Made by a program: the position numbers and the translations under genes. A stretch of DNA of 64,000 nucleotides from Halanaerobacter jeridensis (GTDB taxonomy: Bacteria; Bacillota; Halanaerobiia; Halobacteroidales; Halobacteroidaceae): positions 293,962 through 357,961 of the forward strand of contig NZ_JAFBDQ010000001.1 of assembly GCF_016908315.1 (NCBI RefSeq). Direction: 5' to 3'. Under the pieces are notes generated by a model. That model made no database searches. It was not told where the DNA came from and worked only from the letters and a program-made list of their open reading frames with translations. Of the stretch, positions 8,249 to 17,478 are shown piece after piece; position 1 is the first letter of the stretch, and every line of letters begins with the position of its first letter.

Positions 8249-8452
8249 ATGTTAGCAGGAATAAACAAAGATGAAGTACTTGAGAAATGTGGAGGATCTA
8301 CTTTTATTGCATCTGTAATTGCAGCAAAAAGAGCAAGAGAGATTCATCAAGAGAAGAATGAATTATTAGATGAAGAAGAGTATAATGGTGTAACACCTGT
8401 TTCTAAAGCTTATGAAGAGATTATTGCTGGTAAAATAAAACCTAAGGAGTAA
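8249..8452 (+). CDS. rpoZ: RNA polymerase omega subunit
   Basis: 67 residues, the usual length for Firmicute omega. The pattern CGGSTFIASVIAAKRAREI is the conserved helix contacting the beta' subunit (normally K..S.Y.LV...KRAR.I), and NGVTPVSKAYEEIIAGKI matches the conserved C-terminal segment. It promotes core polymerase assembly. The ribosome-binding site AAGGAGG is strong. Position between gmk and coaBC is the common Firmicute order. Confidence 0.93.
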   Translation: MLAGINKDEVLEKCGGSTFIASVIAAKRAREIHQEKNELLDEEEYNGVTPVSKAYEEIIAGKIKPKE

Positions 8453-8455
8453 TTA

Positions 8456-9661
8456 ATGATGCTAGAAGATAAGAACATTGTTGTAGGTGTTACAGGTGGT
8501 ATCGCTGCTTATAAAGCAGTTCAAATAGTTAGTAGTCTAACGAAATTAGGGGCCAATGTAGAAGTGATTATGACTGAATCAGCTACAGAATTTGTTAAGC
8601 CATTAACTTTTCAATCAATAAGTCATAATCCAGTCCGGCAAGATATGTTTACTCCACCGAAAAATTGGGATGTGGAGCATATCTCCTTAGCTCAAAAAGC
8701 TGATTTGATGCTGCTTGCTCCAGCAACAGCTAATATGATTGGTAAATTAGCTAATGGAATTGCTGATGATATGTTATCTACTACTGTTATGGCTACTACA
8801 GCCCCAGTTTTAATTGCTCCAGCTATGAATAATAAAATGTATGAAAACCCTATTGTGCAAGATAATATAAGTTATTTAAAGAAGCATAATTATAAGTTCA
8901 TTGAAGCAGATGCGGGTTATTTAGCTTGTGGTACAGTTGGGAAGGGTAGATTACCTGACCCAGAAGAAATTGTACAACAATCTATAGTAGAGATATTAAG
9001 CACTGAAGAATTAACAGAAAAAAAAGTGTTAGTTACTGCTGGTGGTACTCAAGAAGATTTAGATCCCGTAAGGTATTTAGGGAATTATTCTACTGGTAAG
9101 ATGGGCTATAATTTAGCGCGAGTAGCTCAAGTAGAGGGAGCTGATGTAACATTGGTTTCAGCCCCTACTAATTTAAATAAACCAAATGGTGTAGACCTAG
9201 TAGAGATTAAAAGTGCTGAGGAAATGTATCAACAGGTAATGGAATTGCAGGAGGAGCAAGATATAATTATTATGGCTGCTGCAGTTGCAGATTATAGACC
9301 TGTTAATAGGGAAGTGCAGAAAATAAAGAAAAGCTCGGACGAGCTTAGATTAGAATTAGAAAGAACAACTGATATTTTATCCCAATTGGGTCAGGTCAGA
9401 GATGATGAACAAGTATTAGTTGGTTTTGCTGCTGAAACTGAAGATTTGTTAGCTAATGCTCAACAAAAATTAAAGGAAAAGCAGGCGGACTTAATTGTAG
9501 CTAATGATGTTTCGGCTTCTGATATTGGCTTTGCTAGTGATGATAATCAAGTAACTTTGATTAGTGAACAAGGGCAAAAGAAAATTAAAAAAGCTAATAA
9601 ATTAAAAATTGCTATTCAAATCTTTAATGAAATTATGCAACTAGCTGCAGATAAGGAGTGA
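8456..9661 (+). CDS. coaBC: Bifunctional phosphopantothenoylcysteine decarboxylase / phosphopantothenate-cysteine ligase
   Basis: 401 residues, two steps of coenzyme A synthesis. The N-terminal flavin decarboxylase (about 1-185) shows [45 protein letters not shown] and [16 protein letters not shown]. The C-terminal ligase (about 190-401) shows [20 protein letters not shown] and [11 protein letters not shown]. Two consecutive ATG codons (8456, 8459) are equally possible starts after AAGGAG. Only three bases separate it from rpoZ, and luxS starts four bases after its stop. Confidence 0.95.
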   Translation: MMLEDKNIVVGVTGGIAAYKAVQIVSSLTKLGANVEVIMTESATEFVKPLTFQSISHNPVRQDMFTPPKNWDVEHISLAQKADLMLLAPATANMIGKLANGIADDMLSTTVMATTAPVLIAPAMNNKMYENPIVQDNISYLKKHNYKFIEADAGYLACGTVGKGRLPDPEEIVQQSIVEILSTEELTEKKVLVTAGGTQEDLDPVRYLGNYSTGKMGYNLARVAQVEGADVTLVSAPTNLNKPNGVDLVEIKSAEEMYQQVMELQEEQDIIIMAAAVADYRPVNREVQKIKKSSDELRLELERTTDILSQLGQVRDDEQVLVGFAAETEDLLANAQQKLKEKQADLIVANDVSASDIGFASDDNQVTLISEQGQKKIKKANKLKIAIQIFNEIMQLAADKE

Positions 9662-9665
9662 TAAA

Positions 9666-10115
9666 ATGACAGAAGAAATTGAAATCGAAAGTTTTAAATT
9701 AGACCACACTAAAGTTGATGCTCCCTATGTTAGAGAAGCTGGAGAGTTAACAACTCCAAGTGGTGATATTATTAAAAAGTATGATTTGAGATTGATGCAG
9801 CCTAATCAAGGAGTTATTCCTACAGCTGCTATGCATACTATTGAACATTTATTAGCCGGTTTTATGAGGGAGAAGATAGATGCTATTATAGACCTTTCGC
9901 CTATGGGCTGTAGAACAGGATTTTATTTAAGTAAAATTGGTGAAACTGAAATTGAAGAAGTAGAGGATGCTTTAATTTCTTCTTTAGAAGAAATTTTAGA
10001 AACGGAAGATGTTCCAGCTACTACAGCTAAAGAATGTGGGAATTATCGTGACCACTCTTTATTTGGAGCGCAAGAATATGCTCAGGAAATCTTAACTGGA
10101 TTTAAAAGTAGTTAA
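9666..10115 (+). CDS. luxS: S-ribosylhomocysteine lyase (autoinducer-2 synthase)
   Basis: 149 residues, full length. Cleaves S-ribosylhomocysteine to homocysteine and DPD, the AI-2 precursor. The metal ligands are visible: His57 and His61 in [12 protein letters not shown] and Cys124 in [11 protein letters not shown]. The catalytic Cys82 sits in MGCRTGFYL. The N-terminal [15 protein letters not shown] is diagnostic. It follows coaBC by four bases with AAGGAGTG as ribosome-binding site, so it appears co-transcribed with the remA operon rather than with mtnN or metK. Confidence 0.96.
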   Translation: MTEEIEIESFKLDHTKVDAPYVREAGELTTPSGDIIKKYDLRLMQPNQGVIPTAAMHTIEHLLAGFMREKIDAIIDLSPMGCRTGFYLSKIGETEIEEVEDALISSLEEILETEDVPATTAKECGNYRDHSLFGAQEYAQEILTGFKSS

Positions 10116-10123
10116 TACTTCTT

Positions 10124-10152
10124 TTGACAAAGTTCTATAAATTAGTTATAAT
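10124..10152 (+). promoter_or_regulatory. Consensus sigma-A promoter of the ABC importer leader
   Basis: TTGACA at 10124-10129 and TATAAT at 10147-10152, both perfect, with a 17-base spacer. It lies immediately after luxS and drives the leader that precedes the importer operon. Confidence 0.88.
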
Positions 10153-10159
10153 CGTAGCT

Positions 10160-10305
10160 AGTAAGGTAGTAGATTGTAGTAAGGTAGAGATTGTTTTTAT
10201 ATGTATATATATGTAGAAAAGTAGTAGTGGTAGAATAGTAATAGGGAATTTACTGAACTATTTTCAAATGATTTTAACCACTCCTACTGGGAGTGGTTTT
10301 TATTA
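10160..10305 (+). promoter_or_regulatory. Leader RNA with terminator, candidate attenuator of the ABC importer
   Basis: An intrinsic terminator (ACCACTCC / GGGAGTGGT, 10277-10298, then TTTTTATT) lies between the consensus promoter and the importer genes. Upstream, AGTAGTAGTGGT (10220-10231) is complementary to the 5' terminator arm with one mismatch and could act as an antiterminator. A tiny frame, ATG at 10201 to TAG at 10224 (MYIYVEK), sits before it, with only a weak ribosome-binding site. No known riboswitch or T-box core was recognised, so the effector is unknown. Confidence 0.6.
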
Positions 10306-10350
10306 TATTAAAAAAGCTAAAAATTATTAATTTTGAAAGGGTGAGAATAA

Positions 10351-11328
10351 ATGAGAACTCGAGTAGTGAGTATTTTAATGATATTATTAATGGTGGTAGT
10401 AGTAGGATGTGGAAATCAGCAAAGTGCTAAAGATGAAAAGATTAAGGTAGGAGTTATTCAAATTGTAGAACATCCAGCTTTAGATTCAGCTCGACAAGGA
10501 TTTAAAGATCTTTTAGCTGAAGAGGGATATAAAGAAGGGGAAGATATAGTTTATGATTATCAAAATGCACAAGGGGATATGTCTACAGCACAAACAATTG
10601 CTAAAACTTTTTCCCAAAAAGATTTTGATTTAATCTTAGCTATTGCAACGCCAACTTCGCAAGCAGTGGCTAATACTATTAAGGATACGCCAATTTTAAT
10701 TACAGCAGTTACTGACCCTAAAAGTGCTGGATTAGTAGATGATATGGAACATCCAGGAGGTAATTTAACTGGAACTAGTGATTTAACTCCAGTAAAGAAA
10801 CAGTTAGAATTATTTAATAAATTAGAGCAAAAAATCAAAAAGGTAGGTATCTTATATAATTCAGGTGAAACTAATTCAGTTTTTCTAAAAGATTTAGCTA
10901 AAGAAAAAGCACAAGAATTAGGATTAGAAATGGTGGAAGCACCAGTTACTTCTAGTAGCGAAGTTTACCAGACAGCACAGTCGTTAGTAGGTAGGGTAGA
11001 TGGTATTTATGTTCCGACTGATAATACGATAGTTTCAGCTATTCAATCTGTAATTAAAGTAACAAATAAAAATGATCTACCTTTAATTGTAGCTGATAAT
11101 AGTTCAGTTAAAGAAGGAGCATTAGCTACATTAGGAATTGATTATTATAAGTTAGGTCAACAAACAGGTCAAATGGCTGTTAAAGTTTTAAATGGAACTG
11201 ACCCAGGCGAATTACCAATTCAAAGAATTCAAGATGCAGATTTAATAATTAATCAAAAAGCAGCTAAAGAAATGAATGTTGAAATTCCACAGAAGTTGAT
11301 TGATGAGGCAAAAAAAGTTATTAAATAG
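10351..11328 (+). CDS. ABC transporter substrate-binding lipoprotein, TrpX-like (ABC_sub_bind family)
   Basis: 325 residues. The signal peptide ends in the lipobox VVVVGC with Cys20 as lipidation site. The mature part has the two-lobed periplasmic-binding fold of the family that includes streptococcal TrpX: KVGVIQIVEHPALDSARQGF, LILAIATPTSQAVAN, AVTDPKSAGLV and NLTGTSDLTP are characteristic, and GIYVPTDNTIVSA lies in the second lobe. Followed by its permease and ATPase genes, so a complete importer. Family members import aromatic amino acids or similar compounds; the actual ligand here is not evident. Expression is probably attenuated by the upstream terminator. Confidence 0.88.
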   Translation: MRTRVVSILMILLMVVVVGCGNQQSAKDEKIKVGVIQIVEHPALDSARQGFKDLLAEEGYKEGEDIVYDYQNAQGDMSTAQTIAKTFSQKDFDLILAIATPTSQAVANTIKDTPILITAVTDPKSAGLVDDMEHPGGNLTGTSDLTPVKKQLELFNKLEQKIKKVGILYNSGETNSVFLKDLAKEKAQELGLEMVEAPVTSSSEVYQTAQSLVGRVDGIYVPTDNTIVSAIQSVIKVTNKNDLPLIVADNSSVKEGALATLGIDYYKLGQQTGQMAVKVLNGTDPGELPIQRIQDADLIINQKAAKEMNVEIPQKLIDEAKKVIK

Positions 11329-11340
11329 AGGTGGCGGACA

Positions 11341-12240
11341 ATGAGTCTTAGTATGTTAGTAGATCCAATAACACAAGGGTTAGTCTATGGAATAATGGCT
11401 TTAGGAGTATATTTAACATTTCGTATTTTAGATTTTCCTGATTTAACAGTAGATGGGAGTTTCCCTTTGGGAGCAGCAGTAGCTGCCCGATTGATTGTAG
11501 CTGGGGTCTCTCCTCTTTTAGCTACCATAGCAGCAATTTTTGGTGGTATGATAGCAGGGGTTATAACGGGGATTTTAAATACTAAACTAAAGATAACCGG
11601 ACTCTTATCAGGTATTTTAACTATGACTGCCCTTTATTCAATTAATTTACGAATCATGGGGCGAGCTAATATCCCTTTATTAGGGGAAAGTACTATTTTT
11701 GATTTGCTTGAACCATTAGGTTTATCATCTGATATTAGTATTTTGATTGCATTTTTGTTTGTTTCTTTATTAGCTAAGTTTATTATTGATTGGTTTTTAC
11801 AGACTGAACTTGGTTTAGCTTTAAGAGCTACTGGTGATAATAAAGAGATGATTAGAAGTTTAGGTGTTAATACTGATAATACTGTAATTTTAGGGTTAGC
11901 TTTATCTAATGGTCTAGTTGCTTTATCAGGTTCACTTGTAGCTCAATATCAAGGATTTACTGATGTTAAGATGGGAATTGGTATGATTGTTATAGGTCTT
12001 GCATCTGTAATCATTGGTGAAGCAGTAATTAAAAATGATCAAATAAAATGGGCTACTTTAGGTGTTTTGTTAGGGTCTATAGTTTATAGATCAGTAATTA
12101 CTGTAGCATTAAGAATGAATTTGAATCCGAATGATTTAAAATTAATAACTGCTTTATTAGTTATTGGAGCTTTAGGTGCTCCTGCTATTAGAAGTAAATT
12201 AGATAATACTTTATTAGCAGGAGGTGAAGAAAAATGCTGA
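11341..12240 (+). CDS. ABC transporter permease of the TrpY-like importer
   Basis: 299 residues with about eight hydrophobic segments in the branched-chain-permease-like fold. Typical motifs are GIMALGVYLTFRILDFPDLT near the N-terminus with VDGSFPLGAA, LLSGILTMTALYSINLRIMG, and the cytoplasmic coupling region TGDNKEMIRSLGVN. Twelve bases after the lipoprotein gene with GAGGTGG as ribosome-binding site; its 3' end overlaps the ATPase gene by seven bases. It forms the membrane channel of the importer. Confidence 0.88.
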   Translation: MSLSMLVDPITQGLVYGIMALGVYLTFRILDFPDLTVDGSFPLGAAVAARLIVAGVSPLLATIAAIFGGMIAGVITGILNTKLKITGLLSGILTMTALYSINLRIMGRANIPLLGESTIFDLLEPLGLSSDISILIAFLFVSLLAKFIIDWFLQTELGLALRATGDNKEMIRSLGVNTDNTVILGLALSNGLVALSGSLVAQYQGFTDVKMGIGMIVIGLASVIIGEAVIKNDQIKWATLGVLLGSIVYRSVITVALRMNLNPNDLKLITALLVIGALGAPAIRSKLDNTLLAGGEEKC

Positions 12241-13031
12241 AATTAAAAAACGCTAAAAAAGTTTTCAATCCTGATACTATCAATGAAAAAGTTGCTCTTA
12301 AAGAGATTGATTTAAAAATGGAATTAGGAGAATTTATTACTGTGATTGGTAGTAATGGAGCAGGAAAGTCGACGTTATTAAATGCAATTGCTGGTAACCA
12401 TCAATTAACTACTGGTGAGATTATAATTGATGGTCAAAACTTAACAGGAGTTCCCGACTATGATAGAGCTCATTTAGTTAGTAGAGTCTTTCAAGACCCG
12501 CTGCAAGGGACTGCTGCTTCGATGACAATTGCAGAAAATTTAGTTTTAGCATTAAGAAGAAGTGGTAAACTGAATTTGAGTACAGGAGTTACTGATAAAC
12601 GAAGAGAAATTTTTAAAGATGAACTAAGCATTTTGAATTTAGGATTAGAAGATAGATTGGATGATAAAGTTGGTTTATTGTCAGGTGGGCAACGTCAAGC
12701 ATTGACCTTAGTAATGGCGACTATTCAAGAACCTAGTATTCTATTATTGGATGAGCATACAGCAGCTTTAGACCCTAAAACTGCTGAAAAAATAGTTAAT
12801 ATCACCAAAGAGATAGTATCACATCATAATTTAACTACAGTAATGGTCACTCATGATTTAGATCATGCATTAGAACTAGGAACAAGAACGATTATGATGG
12901 ATAATGGGAGAATAGTTTTAGATGTAGAGGATGAAGAAAGAAGAGATATGACTATTGATGATTTATTAGAGAAATTTGCTAAAGTAAGTGGACATGAGTT
13001 AACTAATGATAGAATTTTATTAGCTCAATAG
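12234..13031 (+). CDS. ABC transporter ATP-binding protein of the TrpZ-like importer
   Basis: 265 residues, a full ABC ATPase. Walker A GSNGAGKST at 39-47, a Q-loop in RVFQDPLQGT, signature LSGGQRQALTL, Walker B with LLLDEHTAALDP and the switch His in VMVTHDLDHAL. The DEHTAALDP form is common in ATPases paired with this permease type. The start overlaps the permease end, so translation is coupled. The operon ends at the terminator at 13037. Confidence 0.9.
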   Translation: MLKLKNAKKVFNPDTINEKVALKEIDLKMELGEFITVIGSNGAGKSTLLNAIAGNHQLTTGEIIIDGQNLTGVPDYDRAHLVSRVFQDPLQGTAASMTIAENLVLALRRSGKLNLSTGVTDKRREIFKDELSILNLGLEDRLDDKVGLLSGGQRQALTLVMATIQEPSILLLDEHTAALDPKTAEKIVNITKEIVSHHNLTTVMVTHDLDHALELGTRTIMMDNGRIVLDVEDEERRDMTIDDLLEKFAKVSGHELTNDRILLAQ

Positions 13032-13036
13032 ATTTT

Positions 13037-13067
13037 AGGAGACAGTTTTATACTGTCTCCTTTTTTT
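13037..13067 (+). terminator. Terminator of the importer operon
   Basis: Stem AGGAGACAGT / ACTGTCTCCT (13037-13061) followed by seven T. Confidence 0.93.
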
Positions 13068-13071
13068 ATGT

Positions 13072-13101
13072 AATAGTCAAGCGTTAGCTTGACTATTTTT
13101 T
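13072..13101. terminator. Second hairpin between convergent genes
   Basis: Perfect 11-bp stem AATAGTCAAGC / GCTTGACTATT with loop GTTA, followed on the plus strand by a T-run. Four bases after the first terminator and abutting the stop codon of the minus-strand deacetylase, it probably serves as a back-up or bidirectional terminator. Confidence 0.8.
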
Positions 13102-13972
13102 AATTACGGTAAGGAGCAATTGATAGTAAGTTATCTACAGTTACTAATTCTATATTATTAGCTTGTAATTTTTCAATAATTATGGGTAAAACTTTAACTG
13201 TAGGAGCCAAACTTTGTCCTACTCCTCCAGCAGAATGAAATAAAATTATTGCTCCTTGGTCAAGATACGGAATAGTTTTATTTAATACATCTTCTTTCTT
13301 TTTAGCCTGCCAGTCTAAAGAATCTAGTGACCAATGAATAACTTTGTAGTCCATCTTTTTTAATTTATCAAGTAATTGATTAGAAACAAAACCATATGGA
13401 GGACGTAAAAGTGCAGTTTCTTTATTAGTTTGTTCTTCAATTACTTGTTCGGTAGCAAATATTTCTTCAGATAATTGTTTATCATTTAAAGTAGTTAAAT
13501 CAGGATGGCTCCAAGAATGATTAGCAACTGTATGGCCATCATTTATTATTCTATTAGTGATAGAAGGATATTTTGCTACTCTTTTTCCTAATAAAAAGAA
13601 AGTTGCAGGAACGTTATATTCTTCTAAAACATCTAAAACCTGCGGAGTATATATTGGGTCTGGTCCATCATCAAAGGTTAAAGCTACTTTTAAAGTTGGG
13701 GGACCTTGCATGTAAAAAGTTTTTTCTTTAGTTGAACGAATACTCTTTTCAGGAATTACAATTTTCTGATGAATATAAATCATATTTGGATTATTAATTT
13801 CATTTAATTTACTCAGTTTATTAACTGTAATATTAAAGCGATGTGCAATTTTAAATAACGAATCTCCTGGTTGAGCAGGATAAATAATATTGGCTTGGGC
13901 CAATAAAGTTGTATTTAAGACTATGATGCTAACTATTAATAAAATTAATTTAAGTTTATATTTTAATTTCAT
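13100..13972 (-). CDS. LysM-containing polysaccharide deacetylase
   Basis: 290 residues with an N-terminal signal peptide (about 1-27), one LysM cell-wall-binding domain (about 30-75: YPAQPGDSLFKIAHRFNI), then a NodB-type carbohydrate esterase 4 domain. Catalytic motifs are present: TFDDGPD (99-105), HSWSHPD (zinc His 152 and 156), RPPYG (190) and a late HSAGG. Probably deacetylates peptidoglycan or a related N-acetyl glycan outside the membrane. An upstream in-frame ATG at 14011 is less likely because AAAGGGGGTG lies just before the ATG at 13972. Convergent with the importer operon; a single-gene unit. Confidence 0.9.
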   Translation of the reverse strand: MKLKYKLKLILLIVSIIVLNTTLLAQANIIYPAQPGDSLFKIAHRFNITVNKLSKLNEINNPNMIYIHQKIVIPEKSIRSTKEKTFYMQGPPTLKVALTFDDGPDPIYTPQVLDVLEEYNVPATFFLLGKRVAKYPSITNRIINDGHTVANHSWSHPDLTTLNDKQLSEEIFATEQVIEEQTNKETALLRPPYGFVSNQLLDKLKKMDYKVIHWSLDSLDWQAKKKEDVLNKTIPYLDQGAIILFHSAGGVGQSLAPTVKVLPIIIEKLQANNIELVTVDNLLSIAPYRN

Positions 13973-14071
13973 TTGTTCACCCCCTTTTATAGAACAGACA
14001 TAGCATATCATACATAATTAAGGCGCTCAAGCTGTAAATTTTGGGAAAATAAATGAAATTTGTAGTATTTC

Positions 14072-14100
14072 TTGCGTGCAGACAAGTAATATGATATTAT
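14072..14100 (+). promoter_or_regulatory. Extended -10 promoter ahead of repeat copy 2 and sfsA
   Basis: TTGCGT at 14072-14077, 17-base spacer, TATTAT at 14095-14100, with TGA directly before the -10. Predicted transcription would start about 14 bases before the 210-bp repeat, the same layout as the remA promoter. Confidence 0.5.
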
Positions 14101-14120
14101 AAATAATGATTACTAATAAT

Positions 14121-14330
14121 CTATATAAAGTGGCACTATCGTGCCATTAGCTAGTAGATAAAAGCTAGTAGCTAGTAGTAAATTCAAAACCAAAAAACAG
14201 TTTATAGCTAGAAATTATTGAATACTAGGTTAATGTTTTAGGTTTTGAATTTGATTTTATTTTTTAACTACTAGCTTCTAGCTACTTACTTCTAGCTATA
14301 AAGTTGCACTGAAAGTGCAACTTTATATAG
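14121..14330 (+). repeat. 210-bp palindromic interspersed repeat, copy 2
   Basis: Near-identical to 7070-7279 over the full 210 bases. Left end CTATATAAAGTGGCAC with hairpin GGCAC-TATC-GTGCC; right end hairpin GTTGCAC-TGAAA-GTGCAAC and closing CTTTATATAG. Complementary arms between them allow one long hairpin. It stops 17 bases before the sfsA start, just upstream of AAAAGGAG, and follows an extended -10 promoter. Confidence 0.87.
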
Positions 14331-14347
14331 AAAAGGAGTAGATAAAA

Positions 14348-15040
14348 ATGGCTAGAGTTGAATTTGAAAATTTAGAACAAGGTGAACTGATTGAAAGAGA
14401 AAATAGGTTTGTAGCTCAAGTTAAATTAGATGATAAAAAAATTAAAGCTTATGTTCCTAATCCTGGGCGGATGGAAGAATTAATGGTACCGGGCACAGAA
14501 GTATATGTTTATCATGTACCGCAAAAAGATAGAAAAACTAAATATAATTTATCGTTGATAAATTATAATAATCGTTTAGTTTCGATTAATTCTCAATTAC
14601 CTAATCAACTTATATTAAATGCTTTAGAAAAACAAGAGTTGCAGCCTTATTCGCAATATACTAATATAAAAGCTGAACACAGCTATGGTAATAGTCGCTT
14701 AGATTTTTATTTACAGGGCCAAGATGAGGTACTGATTGAAGTTAAATCTGTAACTTTAGTAGAAGATAAAGTTGCTAAATTTTCTGATGCTCCTACTGAG
14801 AGAGGGCGGAGACATTTAAGTGAATTAATTCAAGCCAAAAAAGAAGGATATAGAACTGGAGTTATTTTTTTGATTCAGCGAGATGATGCTAATAAGTTTA
14901 TCCCTCATCGGCGAATAGACCTTCAATTTGCTGATAAATTAAAAGAAGCACAAGAAGCTGGAGTAGAAATTTATGCTTGGAACTGTCAGGTAAATTTAGA
15001 GGGAATTGAATTGGAAGAAGAAATAAATGTTGAAGTTTAA
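14348..15040 (+). CDS. sfsA: SfsA-family nuclease
   Basis: 230 residues, full length. The N-terminal OB-like part shows ERENRFVAQVKL and AYVPNPGRMEELM. The nuclease core shows SRLDFYL, IEVKSVTLVE and FSDAPTERGRRHLSELI, including the PD-(D/E)XK-like D...E.K residues. SfsA was named as a sugar fermentation stimulation protein; homologues are DNA/RNA nucleases of uncertain cellular role. Ribosome-binding site AAAAGGAG. Monocistronic, preceded by repeat copy 2 and followed by the metK promoter. Confidence 0.92.
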   Translation: MARVEFENLEQGELIERENRFVAQVKLDDKKIKAYVPNPGRMEELMVPGTEVYVYHVPQKDRKTKYNLSLINYNNRLVSINSQLPNQLILNALEKQELQPYSQYTNIKAEHSYGNSRLDFYLQGQDEVLIEVKSVTLVEDKVAKFSDAPTERGRRHLSELIQAKKEGYRTGVIFLIQRDDANKFIPHRRIDLQFADKLKEAQEAGVEIYAWNCQVNLEGIELEEEINVEV

Positions 15041-15056
15041 ACTATATTTTAGAGTA

Positions 15057-15085
15057 TTGACAGAGTAAATTTAATTTGATAAACT
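15057..15085 (+). promoter_or_regulatory. Promoter of the SAM riboswitch-metK transcript
   Basis: TTGACA at 15057-15062 and a weak -10 TAAACT at 15080-15085 with a 17-base spacer, about 25 bases upstream of the riboswitch. Confidence 0.55.
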
Positions 15086-15108
15086 TTAGGTGTTAAAGTC
15101 AAATATAT

Positions 15109-15252
15109 ATCATCAAGAGTAGTGGAGGGACAGGCCCAACGAAGCTCAGCAACCGCCTAGTTATAAGGAAAGGTGCTAATTCCTGCCAGAGTTTTCTGGA
15201 GAGATGTGATAGATAGATTATTTTTATGCTCTCCGCAAGGAGAGTTTTTTTA
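15109..15252 (+). promoter_or_regulatory. SAM-I (S-box) riboswitch with terminator
   Basis: The aptamer spans about 15109-15210. Visible S-box landmarks are ATCAAGAG at the 5' end, GTGGAGGGACAGGCCC, GCTCAGCAACCG, AAGGTGCTAATTCCTGCC and the closing GAGAGATGTGAT. The expression platform is an intrinsic terminator: CTCTCC GCAA GGAGAG (15229-15244) with eight T. S-adenosylmethionine binding should cause termination before metK, the usual feedback arrangement. Confidence 0.96.
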
Positions 15253-15283
15253 ATAGGATAAATTCTAAAGGAGAGATTTAACT

Positions 15284-16465
15284 ATGGCAAAAAAACATTT
15301 ATTTACTTCGGAATCCGTTACAGAAGGACATCCTGATAAAGTTGCTGACCAGATTTCAGATGCTGTATTAGATGCAATTTTAGCTGAAGATCCACAAGCT
15401 CGAGTAGCATGTGAGACGTCTGTTACTACAGGAATGGTATTAATTTCTGGTGAAATATCTACTGATTGTTATGTTGATATCCCAAAAGTAGCTCGAGAAA
15501 CTATTAAAGAAATTGGTTATACTAGAGCTAAGTATGGTTTTGATGGCGAGACCTGTGCAGTGCTAACTTCTATTGATGAACAGTCTTCTGATATAGCTCA
15601 AGGGGTAGATGAAGCTTTAGAAGCTAAAGAAACTGAAACAACAAAAGAAATAGGTGCTGGAGATCAGGGACTAATGTTTGGTTATGCTACTAATGAAACT
15701 GAAGAATTAATGCCGCTGCCAATTACTTTGGCCCATAAATTATCACGTAAATTAGCGGAGCTTAGAAAAAATAATACTTTAGACTATTTAAGACCTGATG
15801 GTAAAACTCAAGTGACAGTAGAATATGAAGGAGATAAGCCTAAGCGCATTGATACAGTTGTTGTTTCTACTCAACATCACCCAGAAGTTAAGTTAAAAGA
15901 AATAAGAAAAGATATAATTGAATATGTGATTAATGAGGTGATTGGTTCTGAATTATTAGATGATGAAACAACATATTATATTAATCCAACAGGAAGATTT
16001 GTAATTGGTGGACCTCAAGGAGACGCTGGTTTAACTGGGAGAAAAATTATAGTTGATACTTATGGTGGGACTGCTCGTCATGGAGGAGGAGCATTTTCAG
16101 GTAAAGATGCTACAAAAGTAGATCGTTCTGCTACTTATGCTGCACGATATGTAGCTAAAAACGTAGTAGCGGCAGAATTAGCTGATAAATGCGAAGTCCA
16201 ATTGTCATATGCAATTGGAGTAGCAGAGCCTGTATCAGTTATGGTAGAAACCTTTGGTACTTCTAAAGTATCAGAAAGTGAAATTGAAAGATTAATTAAA
16301 GAAAATTTTGATTTAAGACCAGGAAAAATCATTGAAACCTTGAATTTGAGAAATCCACAGTATAAACAAGTTGCTGCCTATGGTCACTTTGGTCGGGCAG
16401 ACTTAGACTTACCATGGGAAAGAACAGATAAGGCAAAAGCTTTGTCTGCTGCAGCAAATTTATAG
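15284..16465 (+). CDS. metK: S-adenosylmethionine synthetase
   Basis: 393 residues, full length. Makes SAM from methionine and ATP. Signatures: [20 protein letters not shown] (N-terminal, Mg/ATP), [12 protein letters not shown] (hexapeptide motif), [20 protein letters not shown] (P-loop-like) and [17 protein letters not shown] 5' SAM riboswitch gives feedback control and a terminator follows at 16477. With mtnN (2979) and luxS (9666) it completes most of the activated-methyl cycle in this window. Confidence 0.97.
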   Translation: MAKKHLFTSESVTEGHPDKVADQISDAVLDAILAEDPQARVACETSVTTGMVLISGEISTDCYVDIPKVARETIKEIGYTRAKYGFDGETCAVLTSIDEQSSDIAQGVDEALEAKETETTKEIGAGDQGLMFGYATNETEELMPLPITLAHKLSRKLAELRKNNTLDYLRPDGKTQVTVEYEGDKPKRIDTVVVSTQHHPEVKLKEIRKDIIEYVINEVIGSELLDDETTYYINPTGRFVIGGPQGDAGLTGRKIIVDTYGGTARHGGGAFSGKDATKVDRSATYAARYVAKNVVAAELADKCEVQLSYAIGVAEPVSVMVETFGTSKVSESEIERLIKENFDLRPGKIIETLNLRNPQYKQVAAYGHFGRADLDLPWERTDKAKALSAAANL

Positions 16466-16476
16466 ATGTTAAAGGA

Positions 16477-16508
16477 AGCCAACTTTAATTTAAAGTTGGC
16501 TTTTTTTT
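16477..16508 (+). terminator. Terminator after metK
   Basis: Stem AGCCAACTTT AATTT AAAGTTGGCT (16477-16501) followed by a T-run. It marks the left border of the accessory region. Confidence 0.92.
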
Positions 16509-16684
16509 ATGGGTTTTTTGAAAATAAATGGTTATAAAATACATTAATTGATTTTAAAAGCAGGATTTTAACTAGATGTCTATAAATTATAAATATATGT
16601 AATTAGAAAGGCTATTTTAGATTTGAGAGATTTTTTTCAAGTTGATTTATTTTTGTTTATAATTACTTACTGGAGGATTGAATT

Positions 16685-17362
16685 ATGGAAAAAAAAGTTT
16701 CAATTGTTAAAGCTTTTGACTATGGGATTTATTTATTAAGAGATACTTATTGGCAGGTAGTATGGCCTATTTTAATTCTTGGTTTTATAGAATCTCTACA
16801 AGTGGTGACCCGAAATTATATATTTTTTATACCCTTAATTATTAATTTTTTAAGGGTAGCAGTCTTGTATAGTATTGTAAAATATATATTGTATTTAGCA
16901 GAAAGAAAGCATTGTAATTGGTATGCAATGATTTTAAGTAAAGAGAAATATTTGAATTTGTTTTATTATTCTACTTTAGTTTTTCTAATGTTTAAATTAA
17001 TCATGTTTAGTAATGATGCATTAAATATAGCAGTGATAGATAAAGCTTTATTAATTTTAATTATTTATTTATGGATTAGATTTTATTTTTCTGCTTTTTT
17101 TATAGTAGACCATGGAGTTAATTTAGTGCAGGGGCTGCGTTTGAGCTATGAAATTACTAAAGGATTTTTATTCACGATGGCAATATTTTTTGTAGTCTTT
17201 ATATTAGTTAATTTAAGTGGAGTTATAATAATTATAATTGGACGTTGGATAGTTACTTATCCTTTAATTTTAGTAGTTTCTATTTATATATACCAAAAAT
17301 TAATTGATGCATCTAATCTTGATAAACAGTATAAATCAAATAAAAAAAGTATAAAAAATTAG
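16685..17362 (+). CDS. Multi-pass membrane protein, paralogue A bracketing the ATPase/actin cluster
   Basis: 225 residues with about five or six hydrophobic segments and a lysine-rich C-terminus; family not firmly recognised. The amphipathic opening (VSIVKAFDYGIYLLRDTYW) and the motif AFFIVDHGVNLVQGLRLSYE, followed by ITKGFLFTMAIFFVVFILVN, align by eye with the 269-residue protein at 27216-28025 (TYFIIDNNIKLFKAVECSWK, ITDGVVGKLFLLNVILMLIN). The two are therefore paralogues at opposite ends of one cluster. The pattern resembles membrane proteins of the DUF975 / glycerophosphodiesterase-membrane-domain type, but this is a guess. Ribosome-binding site GGAGG; 116 bases before the ATPase gene. Confidence 0.7.
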   Translation: MEKKVSIVKAFDYGIYLLRDTYWQVVWPILILGFIESLQVVTRNYIFFIPLIINFLRVAVLYSIVKYILYLAERKHCNWYAMILSKEKYLNLFYYSTLVFLMFKLIMFSNDALNIAVIDKALLILIIYLWIRFYFSAFFIVDHGVNLVQGLRLSYEITKGFLFTMAIFFVVFILVNLSGVIIIIIGRWIVTYPLILVVSIYIYQKLIDASNLDKQYKSNKKSIKN

Positions 17363-17478
17363 ATTAAAAGGAAAATAATTGTAAAAACAAGCAGGTATTT
17401 TTAACATTTTAGCTAAAAATATAAATAAAGACCTATTTTTTAGTTTTTAAATTAATTGATTAGTGAAAGGAGATAAAA

